A DNA stretch of 64,000 nt from the NCBI GenBank assembly GCA_012861695.1, contig JAAOOA010000086.1:7283885-7347884 (forward strand). Direction: 5' to 3'. The stretch comes from Trematomus loennbergii. Taxonomy: Eukaryota > Chordata > Actinopteri > Perciformes > Nototheniidae. The position numbers and the translations under genes were made by a program. This document shows, piece by piece, positions 1 through 9,769 of this stretch (positions are counted from its first letter, which is position 1; each line of letters starts with the position of its first letter). The notes below the pieces were generated by a model. The model was not told the origin of the DNA and searched no databases. It worked only from the letters and a program-made list of their open reading frames with translations.

Positions 1-532
1 ATTTGACTTTAGCTTGTTGAAGCAGTCTCTGGGTTTAACTTTAACAAGGGCATATCATTCTGGTTAACATTTGTATTTTTCGTTTACATGCTTTAATTTT
101 CCAAAAGTGCTTTCAGGCAAGGGGGGGAGCCCCTTCAAACATTATTCACCTCCTCATATCTCAAAGTAAATGTATCTTTTCTCCTAACCCTGTTATTCAT
201 TTAGCTTGAATTGAAATGTATATTTACTCCCTTTATAATGTTGGCAAGATGTACTATCAAGCTGTATTGTGTTTTGAAAGAAAAAATAAATAACAAAATA
301 AACTTTTCAAAGCAATTTAAAATTATACTATCAATGTCTCTCATTGTATCTGATAAGACATTTGACCTTGTATGTACACTGTAGCTGTTACTGTTACAGA
401 ATGTCATCCCCAATAAATTAGAAATGGAAATTTGTCGCCTCCTTTATTGACCAAATCAAATGCAAAGAATCTCAAAGAAAGCACCATATCAATAAAATAC
501 CTTCTGACTGTCACTGAATTGGTTATCATGGG
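1..532. other. Unassigned AT-rich flank left of the DIRS element
   Basis: No gene, repeat terminus or RNA gene is recognisable. The short open frame on the minus strand at 201-413 is low in information and looks accidental. Confidence 0.6.
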
Positions 533-593
533 AACTGAAGTTACCTACTGTAACTCCAGCTTCTATGAGTATTGGCGTAGCCCTCTAGCGCAG

Positions 594-711
594 CACTGAA
601 ACACTTGTAGTCAACGCCCACCGCAAGGTGGGCCCCACCCTCGGGCTCCCTTCCGGTATAAATAGGAAGGAGGCCCGACAATCTGCTCCCACACAAAACA
701 CTTTTCTTCAG
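594..711 (+). repeat. DIRS inverted terminal repeat, left copy
   Basis: Reverse complement of 5030-5141 with few differences. Both arms contain the stretch ggtgggccccaccctcggg (or its close variant) and a TATAAATAGG motif that could serve as a TATA-like promoter box in the right arm. Confidence 0.9.
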
Positions 712-743
712 CTATTCGTGGAGCCAGTGGGGCCCAGAACTTA

Positions 744-841
744 GAGGCTACGCCAATACTCATAGAAGCTGGAGTTACAGTAGGTAACTTCAGTTCTATT
801 TCGTATATGGCTTCGCCCTCTAAGGCTATCGCTATTGGGTT
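744..841 (+). repeat. DIRS internal complementary region
   Basis: Positions 744-795 are the reverse complement of the outer left end 533-583. Positions 793-841 are the reverse complement of the outer right end 5152-5200. The overlap GTT at 793-795 corresponds to the AAC trinucleotide at both element borders. Confidence 0.92.
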
Positions 842-1094
842 AAGGGCGAAGCAAGATGTAGTCTGCGCCCCACTGGGTCCCCCCGGTACAAGAAGCACAG
901 ACACACCTGCTCAGATAACAACCCATGCCTATTGCGCCATGCGAATGGCGCATCACAGTCCCTGGAATATAGCATAACATGAATATTTACCATGAGGGGA
1001 CGAAGGCTGGGAATAATACATACCTGCCGCTGTGAGAAAGTAGAGACGAAGGTCACACTTTGCCCAGTGACAGAAAGGAGGGGGAATAGCAGCT

Positions 1095-1340
1095 CTCTGC
1101 GTGCAGACAGGCAGGAGAGCGCACAGCTGGGTCCCCAACATCACTCACTCTGACTAGACATTCCGTACGAAATGTGTCAGGGGAAAAAGGGGGACGTCCC
1201 TCTCATAAAAGGGAAATACAGGCCACTCTCCGTGTGCCGAGGCAGGAGAGAGGCGCACAGCTGGATCCCTGACGTCACTCACTCTGACAGGACACTCAGC
1301 ACAGGGTGTGTCAGAGAGGAATGGGAGACATCCCTCAAAT
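1095..1340 (-). repeat. Imperfect ~134-bp tandem duplication near the recombinase 3' end
   Basis: The block containing cacagctgggtcccc and tcactcactctgac at about 1124-1155 recurs at about 1257-1288 with an offset of about 134 bp. It includes the following gtgtcag and ggac(g)tccctc motifs. It lies just 3' of the recombinase remnant in element orientation. Confidence 0.7.
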
Positions 1341-1614
1341 AAAATTGAATAAATGAACAGGGAGAAGACCAAGATGCAGCAGTGCAAATGTCTTCCACTG
1401 ACATTCCTCCGTGCAAAGCCGTGGAGGAGGAAACATTCCTCTGGTGGAGTGCGCATTGATGTTTCCGGGGGATCCACCCCAGCGGAGACATATGTGACAC
1501 AGCTTCACACAGCCAGTGTGACAGCCGTTGTGCAGATAGAGACTGCCCTATCGAGCGCTCTCTATAATGCACAAACAGGCGCTGAGAACGGCGCAAGGCA
1601 GCCGTGCGCGCCAC
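1279..1614 (-). pseudogene. DIRS tyrosine recombinase, C-terminal catalytic remnant
   Basis: In the intact element this enzyme closes and integrates a circular DNA copy. The 111-residue frame carries the usual fish DIRS recombinase pattern: a segment with LSAQRLSHWLCEAV (about residues 26-39), a degenerate His/Arg box near LHQRNVSSS (residues 56-64), then VEDICTAASWSSPCSFIQFY, where the final Tyr is the candidate nucleophile. The frame lacks the N-terminal half and the usual HxxR spacing looks damaged, so it is almost certainly inactive. An overlapping reading of 1154-1477 in another frame is a shadow. The domain lies downstream of the RNase H remnant, as expected for DIRS order. The family call rests on motif recognition and not on an alignment. 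Confidence 0.8.
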
Positions 1615-1721
1615 ATAGCAGGACAGCTGAGATGAGACGTGGCTTCTTCCTCCGACCTGTGAGGAGGGGGAAAGAAGCCAGCCAGGGTGATCACTCTTGA
1701 CCTAAAAAGTTTGTGATGACC

Positions 1722-1925
1722 TTAGCCTTAGGCATGAAGCCGGGTTAGCATAAACGGCTGTCCTCCCTGGCGATTGAGGTAGGCTGCCGTGGCCTGTTGG
1801 CTGGGCGAATCAACACATGTTTGATTGTACAGCAACGGGGCGAAGTGCTGGAATACTTCCCAACCCGGAGAACAGCTCCAGCACATTTACTCTGACGCAC
1901 GGGGTAGGTGCGTGGGCGAATGAAC
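1722..1925 (-). pseudogene. DIRS RNase H remnant
   Basis: In an intact DIRS element this domain degrades the RNA strand during reverse transcription. Reading the minus strand, a segment with NVLELFSGLGSIPALRP (about 1845-1900) is followed after a short gap by TAAYLNRQGGQPFMLTRLHA near 1722-1785. The latter matches the familiar RNase H-like pattern of fish DIRS elements, in which an (A)AYLNRQGG box follows a nucleotide-binding strand. A stop after LHA ends the frame and the region between the two parts is degraded. The position between RT and recombinase supports the call. The domain is partial and not functional. Confidence 0.7.
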
Positions 1926-1931
1926 CACCTC

Positions 1932-2430
1932 TGGAGACCCCTCCTGTGGGGAGACCCCGGGGAATCCCCACGTGATCAGCTGACGTCATGCTGAGCAGCT
2001 GTATCACGGAGAGGGCTGCCACGCTGTGGGATATGACACGCTGGATAGGGAGCTGTCAGTTCCTCCACTCGCTGCAGCGAGAGCCGCACTCTGCTGGCTG
2101 AGTTTTATTCCACTCGCAGATAAATGAATGTCTGGGGGGGAAGAGGACACTCGAGCGAGCTATGCAGTTTATAAACCAATAGGTTAAAACAGCAGGCTTC
2201 TGCAGCGAATGACCCACCTCTGGAGTCTCCTCCTGTGGGGGAGACCCATGGGGATCACCGCGTGACCAGCTGACGCCAATGCCGAGCAGCTGCGTCACGG
2301 AGAGGGCTGTGCGGGTTTAGACACGCCGGAGGAGATCTCGCTGCAGTTCCTCCACTCGCTGCCGCAAGAGCCGCGCTCTGCTGGCTGAGTTTAATTCCAC
2401 TCCCAGATAAATGAATGTCTGAGAGGGGAG
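1932..2430 (-). repeat. ~288-bp direct duplication inside the DIRS element
   Basis: Blocks at about 1932-2140 and 2221-2430 repeat in the same order: ctcctgtggggagaccc, agctgacg, gagcagctg, cacggagagggctg, cagttcctccactcgctgc, and gataaatgaatgtct. The offset is 287-289 bp. The copies have diverged by many substitutions. Confidence 0.8.
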
Positions 2431-3016
2431 AGGGCAGCTCTTCTCCAAATTCATTATGAAACCCAGGCTTTGACAGATGCGATACGAGATGTAACGTCTG
2501 TAAAGCGACTTCCTCATGCTGGATCGACCAGCAAATAGCAGGTCGTCCAGAGAAAAAACCTCATTCTCATCCCTCCTCTGTGTAGTGGCTCCAGCCTTCT
2601 CTACACAAAATGCGAGGAGCCAGGGAACATCCAAACAGCAGACGATTGTCTGGTCTGATATTCCCTGAAAAGAGAAACGCAGGAATTTCCTGTGTTTCGG
2701 GATGATGGGTATGGAAGTATGCATCCTCCTTCAGGTGGAAGTGAACCAGTCGTCCTGGTGAACACATTCCAGCACCTGTTTGATCGTCAGCATGGGAATA
2801 CTGACAGATCAAGGATGGGTCTCACTCCCCCGTTGGAGAGGCTTCTCTGTGATATGCTGTAATGGTCGTCATGACCGTGCTCTGTAGGAGGCATATCTGG
2901 GACAGAGGAATGCCGCGAGCTATGCAGTTTATAAACCAATAGGTTAAAACAGCAGGCTTCTGCAGCGAATGACCCACCTCTGGAGTCTCCTCCTGTGGGG
3001 GAGACCCATGGGGATC
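2155..3016 (-). repeat. Identical 102-bp direct repeat, copies at 2155-2256 and 2915-3016
   Basis: The two 102-bp blocks (containing agtttataaaccaatagg and ggagtctcctcctgtg) read as identical and are 760 bp apart. Diverged versions of the first part occur at 3292-3345 and 3398-3440. Identity of this pair against divergence elsewhere suggests a later internal duplication or template switch. Confidence 0.8.
2317..2835 (-). pseudogene. DIRS reverse transcriptase, frameshifted
   Basis: RT copies the element RNA into DNA. Starting near 2835 on the minus strand, the frames give in order NGGVRPILDLS (fingers region), a second frame with HLKEDAYFHTHHPE (the DLKDAYFH box), and then a 135-residue frame from 2724 with IPIIPKHRKFLRFSFQG. 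That frame also holds SLDDLLFAG at about 2527-2553, equivalent to the YxDD catalytic box with Ser in place of the aromatic residue, and NLEKSCPLPSQTFIYLGVEL (thumb side). At least two frameshifts separate these boxes and the frame stops at 2317. The order and motifs are those of fish DIRS RT. The protein is broken and the N-terminal part is replaced by the internal repeats at 2.9-3.4 kb. Confidence 0.88.
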
Positions 3017-3539
3017 GGGCGCACATGCTCGAGATGTGTTGTGGTCGTCATGGCGACGAGCCACGTCAGAGCCCTCGCCGCCGCAGCCCGTGAGGCAACC
3101 CAAGGTGGGCCTGGAGCAAAAGGGCTGTGAGGGAGCCTCCACACGCTGCGTTTCACTCCGGCTCTCATCATGAGGCGTGTACACGCTCAGGGGATGAGTG
3201 GAGGTGTGTGCCGTGACGTCCACATGAGGCGTCATAACTGCGCTCATGGGCTTATTATGTGTGGAGGAGACGTATCTCGGACAGAGGAATGCCGCGAGCT
3301 CTGCGGTTCATTAACCGATAGGTTAAAACCAGCAGGCTTCTGCAGCGAGCCCTGCTGTCTACTAATCAACAGATTGGTGGCAGCTGGCTTAATTAGCGAA
3401 CTCTGCAGTTTATTAACCGATAGATTAAAAACTGCAGGCTCTTACACAGAGTGGGGGTGAGAAAACACTTGATACTGATGACTCAGACAAAAAGTTGGAA
3501 AATGAACTCTCCTTTTATTTTCCACACAACCCCAACACG

Positions 3540-4985
3540 TCAAAAACGTCTCTGCTTCCTCGGAGGCTCTGGTGGAGCAGACCAAGAGCGGGAGTGCCTC
3601 ACTCCCCGTTGACCCACCGCTGGAAGACCCCTTTGTCTCTGGGGTGGCGGGGGAGCGGAGACGTGGGACGGAGCCCCTGCAGCCGCTGAAGGACCCTGAC
3701 GCCGCGGCTGTGGGCGTCTCTCCGCCTGCCGCTGTGGCCGGGTCGGACGCTGCGGCTGCTGCGGGCGTTGATGCCGCTGTGGCCGCCCAGCAGGCTGGAG
3801 CCAGCTGACGTGCTGGCGGATGTCGTCCGCCTGTTCTGCAGCAGACTTCATGGACTCCACCATGGCGTGGAACTGGGGTCCGAACAGCCCGTCCGGGCTG
3901 ATTGGAGCGTCCAGAAGCACCTTCCTGGCCGTCTCCGTAAGTGACGCCTGCTGCAGCCAGAGGTGGCGCTGAATCTGCGTCACCCACGCGGCGATCCTCG
4001 CCTGGGAGACAGCGACGGACGCGCACAGTGTGAGCGCCGTGCTGGCCGCCTTGCCGATCTCCTCCGCTTCATCAGCGGCCAAGGTGGTGGACCGCTCCAC
4101 CAGCGTCACCACCGAGTTTGAGAGCAGCGCGATGTTGTTCGCCCGCCGCCTGAAAGGCACACTGGTGCACCCGGTCGGCCTGGCGGGCGACATACTGGTC
4201 CCTGGGGGAGGCCAACGTAGGGCGCCGTCCGGCGATCACGTTGGCCTGTCTCACCCCAAAAAACGCCGTCAGGCTCGGCTCCAAAGAAGGGGTGGCTGGG
4301 AAACCAGCATCTGTGAACCCCTCCACCTTGGTGAGGGGAACAAATGTGGCCACCGGAGCCTTCAGGGTCCTCGGTTCGCCGCCGCCCCCTCCTGGTACCT
4401 CCTGATGGCGGGGAAGCGTGGCCAGACCGGGTCACTCCTGACCGTCTGCACCCGCGGAGCACACCTCTCCTGAGCTGGGGGAACGGGGAGACCTCTGCAG
4501 GCGGCCGCCTTGCATATGATCTCCGGTAGTTCCCCCAGGATGCCACCTATCACCGGCAGCGCCGTGGTGACGGAGAAGGGGACCGCGTGCTCGTCCGCCA
4601 AGCCGGCACCCTGCTCCGACTCTGTCTCCCCCGTCCGGGGGAGAGGAGGGAGGGGAGAACCGTACGGTGAACCGTGGAGGGAGGCGGGGTAGGAGTCGTC
4701 CGACACCTGCCCGGCACTCGGCTCCAGGGACATGAGGCCGCCGTCCACGGGCTCGAAAGCCTGGACGGGCCAATCGTCCTCCTCGGCCGCAGCAGCGAGA
4801 GCGTCCGCTCTTCGCTTCCTGTCGTCCGAGGGGAGACGGGCACAGTGTGTGCATGCGACCTGCTGGCTGAGAGCCGCGTATGCGTGCTCTGGCCCCAGGC
4901 AGGATTCGCACATCGTGTGCTGGTCGTAACTCATAATGTATCCAGAGCCACATGAGGGACAATCTCTCACACAATTGCTGCTCAT
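3540..4985 (-). pseudogene. DIRS gag-like ORF1, broken by two frame changes
   Basis: ORF1 of DIRS elements encodes the putative nucleocapsid-like protein. The start at 4985 gives a Cys/His-rich N-terminus: CPSCGSG, then MCESCLGPEHA and CTHCARL within the first 55 residues, a known signature of fish DIRS ORF1. An acidic linker follows and the frame stops at 4362. The similarity continues in a second frame from about 4360 to 4190 (VPLTKVEGFTDAGFPATPS, then GRRPTLASPRDQYVA). It then returns to the first frame at 4193-3540, where a helical ORF1 region (residues 20-110) precedes a Gln/Pro/Arg-rich tail. Two compensating indels, or a longer damaged patch near 4190-4362, explain this. The TATA-like box and terminal repeat lie directly upstream at 5030-5141. 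Confidence 0.85.
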
Positions 4986-5029
4986 GATTGCTCTGTTAAT
5001 GAAAGTGTCTCTTGTGCTTCAGTAACGGG

Positions 5030-5141
5030 GTGCTGAAGAAAAAGAGGGAGCAGATTGTCGGGCCTCCTTCCTATTTATACCGGAAGGGAGCCCGAGGGTG
5101 GGGCCCACCTTGCGGGCGGGCGTGGACTACAAGTGTTTCAG
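5030..5141 (-). repeat. DIRS inverted terminal repeat, right copy (element 5' end)
   Basis: Partner of 594-711. It lies about 45 bp upstream of the ORF1 start at 4985. The minus strand reads TATAAATAGG here, a plausible core promoter for the element transcript. Confidence 0.88.
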
Positions 5142-5200
5142 TGGGGGGGATTACCCAATAGCGATAGCCTTAGAGGGCGAAGCCATATACGAAATAGAAC

Positions 5201-8177
5201 CAGCGACAGTGAACACAACAGCTGTGTGTTCTGTAGCCTCCACACGCCATGCACATTGATCATCACAGGTCTACTACACATGTAAAACACAGTCTGTTCA
5301 ATGTACAGCGTCACTGATGCACCAGGTAAATAGAAACCAGTGGGTTTTTTAAGAGAAACCGTCTGCGCGGTAATCTGAGTTTCAGCTGTCTCTCAAAAAC
5401 TGGGTCTGTGCGAGGTCTGTCAATAAACTGTGTCGCTGTAAAACCATCTACGTTATCACAGCGTTGTTTGCCAACCATAGACTGTATATATTACAAGTGG
5501 ACATACCGAATCAAATGCGTCCAAATTGTTAATCATTAACCTTCATGAAGTGAAAACACTCGGTGAAAGGGTGAAAGGATTACGACAAAAAGGAGAGAAC
5601 AACATGACTGGAAAACCCCAGGGCGCAATTTGAAAATCAGGTTAGTCACACCCTATAGCATACCATGCTTTATCGTCTATTTTACTCTAAATGGGTCCAT
5701 CATTTACAAAATGAACATCATTCGGAATCAAAGAGGACGTTAAACTACTGATTAAGACATTTAACTCATTAGGAACATTTAGAATAAGGTCATAAATCAA
5801 GTGAATCTTAGGATCATTTTCTCGTAGAATTCTATACAATTGGACAATTAGTGTCGCCCCATGTTAAGAATTAGAGAGAATGCAATTGACCTTTATTTCC
5901 GACCTGAATGTTGCTACCTTGTCTCAGCACTCAGTTTTTTGCACCAGGGCAGGTTAAACAGTAAAAACTGAACATACAGGGAAATAATTAGTGGTTTGTC
6001 TTTTGTTTTTACCAAACGTGCTAATTTACAGACTGTGTTTGAGCTGTGAGTACACATTTCATGGTCAACATTGACCATTGGCCAGTATTGTACATGACTG
6101 TGAATAAATAACAATCTTAGGAGGTAAAGAGTGCCTTTGAATAAAACCCACCACTCTCTCAGCCAGCTCTTTGAAATGCATTCAATACATATATTTAAAT
6201 AGAGATCTGCTCACACATATGTGGTTCACCGTTGACCCAAGAACAGGTGAGTCTGGATGGAAATCAACAAGCAGAAGCTGATTGTGTGCCTTGGGGGTTC
6301 GTCTGTCCACCTCCCTCTCAGCCTTCATGTGTGCACAAAGACACAAGATGAAGGGGGGAGAAACTCTGGGTTTACCTGCTTTGCTGAAAAAACAATCTGC
6401 TTTTGATTCAGCAAACTTCTCCCAAACATAAAAGATCCACTTGAAAGCACTCAAGACTCTCTTCTTGAGTTGCCAGGTTATACCGAGTTTCATCAGCCCA
6501 ACAGGTAGAAATCTATTACCAACAGGCAATTTCTTCACACCAGCATCCCCATTAGAGCTGAATGCAATACAGCAACAGCTTGCATCTTTATAGATCTGGA
6601 GTCATAGAGGCTGAAATGCATCGCCCTCTTTGGCAGCTTCTACGTTTTGAGCTGATTGTATCTAATAGCATCTCTGAGGGGGGAGTTTTTACCCCCTTTA
6701 AAAATCAATGATTATACTTTGCAGTCATTTCAATCAAGTTATTTCCCATTTTTGCTACAGCGGGGCCTCCGCTTGCCTCGAGCGGCAGAGAAGCAGCGCT
6801 GTGTGGAAACTTGATCAACTAATCCAGGAGCCACATGTTGATCTGTGGCTCCATCTGCCCCCCCGATGCGCCCTGCAATTTATGTGCCTCTATCTGCACT
6901 GAGGGGACATGAATCACAGGGAAAAGGGTGCTATCCCGCTTTCAAGCTCCTGCCAAATACTGCTACACACACACATAGAGGAAAGTGGTGAAAACAATGC
7001 TCAGATCCTTGACTATAATGAATAAAAATATGTACACTCACACATTCTAGTTTATAATTATAGAAAAAGTGTGAGTGTCAGCAAATGCTTAAACAAAAAC
7101 ATGAACTGTATTCACATACATAATTAAAAATAGAATATTTTTATTTTCAGTGTCAGCTGATTATAATTGAAAATACACTCAGCTGTGTTCTACCCTCAGG
7201 CACGTGTTTACAGAGATAATAAATAAGAAGAAACATCATCTGGTGGTTAGTGTTATTTAGTGTGTTGTGTAATATTATACTTAATATTTATGTTATTGTG
7301 CTTGGTATTCAGTGTAACTCTTTTTTCAATACAGTGGGTTGTCGCACAGTTTCTAAGCCCTTGCGATTTTGGGCGATGTAAAGTTAATTAACTTGATTGT
7401 TAACATAGCTGTCAATCAATTATAATGTTATGTTAAGACTCCATTTTCATTTCCATTATTGGTGGATAAATGAAATGTTTCATTTATCATAACACAAGAA
7501 ACCCTACAGCAATTCATCAAAATAGTTGTAACCGTATTGTCTGATATCAGGGCTCGACAGTCACAGTTTCATGGCTATAAGCAACAGGTTTGAGACATTT
7601 GAAATAAATTCTTACTTTTTGTTGCATTACTGATATTTAAATATTGGGATTACAGTAAAAACCCAAACCAGAAAATGCTGTATATGTGATGGTGCTTAAC
7701 TCACGTTGGCACATGCATACGTTTAAGAGACAATGGCGAAGAAAACTAAGTTGTTTTGCTATATTAATATTACGAAGTAATAATATAGTATATTGTTCAT
7801 AGCTTTTTTCTGCTAAGAACAAATGGCCAAAACATCAATTAATGTAGTGTATGGTATTTAAGAAAAGAACAGTGACTTTCCACTGTTCACATCCATCTGT
7901 GCACACACAGGCCAAAATCCCATTCATTGACATCTGTGGTAAATAAGTCAAGTTCGGCATAATAGCTTACGAGGTGTTAATATAGGGTTTTCTTCTCTCT
8001 GTTGCCCAAGTAGTACAAACATTTATTAACTCAGGTTTACGTATACAAGGATATAAGCGCCTTTCCACTGTTCCCATCCATCTGGGCACATACACGCAAA
8101 AAGTCACACCTTGCACCACACCAGCACTCCAACTCATGCACACATTGCCATCTGTGGGGTGGAACGTTAGACTAACC
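5201..8177. other. Unassigned single-copy-like DNA
   Basis: AT-rich sequence with no recognisable gene or repeat terminus. The frames at 5914-6114, 6182-6538, 6708-6902 and 7637-7822 show no family pattern. A cctttccactgttc(a/c)catccatctg motif occurs twice (about 7875 and 8050), hinting at an old local duplication. Confidence 0.5.
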
Positions 8178-9769
8178 CAGCGTTTCTCAAAGTGTGGGGC
8201 CCGCCCCACTGGTGGGGTGCAGACATGTGATAGGTGGGTCGCGAATGGACGTGATGAACGGGAGATTATTTTTACATTTTTTAATAAATGTTTTGGATCT
8301 CAGGCCGGAATCGAACCTGGGTCCTCGCGGGCGGTAGTGGACTGTTAGAGCCGGAGACTCGCAACGTTGGTGGACTTTCACAGTGCCGCTGCGCCGGAGC
8401 CGCCGGAGCCTCGCAACGGTGGTTGTTTGCGGCGGCGGATGCGGTACCGGCACAGCGGCGCAGTGAATGTCCAAGGCCCACCTATGCCAGAGCCAGCAGC
8501 CCACCGAAGGCAGCAGCCCACCAACGGCAGCGGCCCACCGGGAAAAGTCCCTAATCTCCAAAATCATTTACAAACATATGTAAACATCTCTCATATACAC
8601 CCAAGGGTGTAACTTTGGTTTGAGAAGCGGGGGGACACAAAACAGGGGGTCCTCCACAATGAAACATTTTCTCGATTTAATTCCATTTCCTGCCTTTCTA
8701 CAAATATATTAGGGACTATGGTGTTGACAAATCCAAGAAAAATGTGTAGTGCATATAATGAGTGTGCAAACTTATGTGGTATCCTATCCATGTGAAGCTG
8801 TTTTATTTGTGGGTGGACCTCACCTCCTCTTGGGGGGTACAGGGGCATGCACCCCCGGGAAGATTTTTTTCTTTAAATTGAAGTTAAAGGCATCAATCTG
8901 GTGCACTTTGAGGCAACATTAAGAGATTTATGGATACATCTCTCAACACTCATATGAAACAGAACTGTATATATTTCAATAATCAAAAACCATTAGAATA
9001 TCAATATGCTCACAACCAAAACACATATTTGATAAACTCCTCTCTCCTATCTTTATCTACCTAGTCTGCATTCTTTCTTTTTATTTATGCATATTTGACT
9101 AATCACTCCCCTTTTAAACTGTGTTTTTATTTTTTACTGACCTATAGTACACATTGGAATGATTTCTTAACTTATTTTTTACAACTATATTAAATACATG
9201 GAAATATTTGTTAACATAGATGACCAAACTGTTTGAGAGCCACTGAGATAACTTAGACTAAAGTTTATAATCTAACCACTCAGAGTCCTTTACCTCACTG
9301 AGCTGACGTTTCTCAGCCTCTCAGTCCGACAGGAGAGGACTCTCCCTCTCCTTATTGTTGACTGATGTTATTTGTTATTGATTTTATTTGTTATTATTGA
9401 CTGATATTATTTGTTATAAGATGTAGAACTTGACGTCATTTAAATACATTTGACAATTTTAAGCTTGACCTACCATTGATAACACAATTGCATCTTTTTC
9501 TATTGTTGTAACTCAGCCCATTTGAGGCAAGGAATGACAACATTGCACTTTTATTTTCTCTATTTCTGAACTGTTATTGGTTATTGATTTTCTCTGTTTT
9601 TGAACTGATGTTATTTGTTATAGATATATTGTTATATTGTTAGAGAACGATACATTTGACAATGTTAAGCTTGGCCTACCATTTTATTGGAGCGATGAGG
9701 GACAGGTGGGGCTTGAAAAGTCCCACCTGTTCAAAGTGGGTAATGACAGAAAGAGTTTGAGAACCACTG
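8178..9769. mobile_element. Non-autonomous hAT element with 8-bp target duplication
   Basis: The left end reads cagcgtttctcaaagtgtgg. The reverse complement of the right end reads cagtggttctcaaactcttt. Both are hAT-type termini. The flanking octamers are gactaacc (8170-8177) and gacgaacc (9770-9777), a target duplication with one mismatch. The interior holds no transposase frame. A second hAT-like right terminus (tgtttgagagccactg, ending 9244) lies inside, so the copy may be a composite. Internal direct repeats occur around 9355-9480 and 9590-9685. Confidence 0.85.
8285..8375 (-). repeat. tRNA-like (SINE-type) segment inside the hAT element
   Basis: The minus strand reads ggttcgattccggc (about 8303-8316), a good tRNA B box with a T-arm-like context, preceded by gcgaggaccca. 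A clear A box is not seen, so this is probably a tRNA-derived SINE fragment and not a tRNA gene. The adjacent gccggag(a/c)ctcgcaac motif is duplicated at 8350 and 8401. Confidence 0.45.

Larger units (their letters stand above)
533..5200 (-). mobile_element. DIRS-type tyrosine-recombinase retrotransposon, full-length termini, decayed coding region
   Basis: The architecture is the DIRS one, read on the minus strand (5' end at 5200, 3' end at 533). Inverted terminal repeats lie at 594-711 and 5030-5141. An internal complementary region at 744-841 joins the complement of the outer left end (533-581) to the complement of the outer right end (5152-5200). The two complements share the trinucleotide GTT at 793-795, and the element ends in AAC at both genomic borders (533-535 and 5198-5200). 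This is what circle-junction integration by a tyrosine recombinase predicts, and no longer target duplication is seen. Coding remnants in the expected order are gag (4985 to 3540), RT (2835 to 2317), RNase H (about 1920 to 1722) and recombinase (1614 to 1279). All carry frameshifts or stops, so the copy is not autonomous. Its GC content is far above that of the surrounding DNA. Confidence 0.93.

Noticed and set aside
3442..4026. Long alternative frames opposite or beside DIRS ORF1
   Set aside because: They are shadows of the GC-rich gag frame; only the frame with the Cys/His motifs and its continuation fits the family.
6708..6902. Possible exon after tttttgctacag
   Set aside because: An acceptor-like site exists, but no donor or protein family was found and the frame is short.
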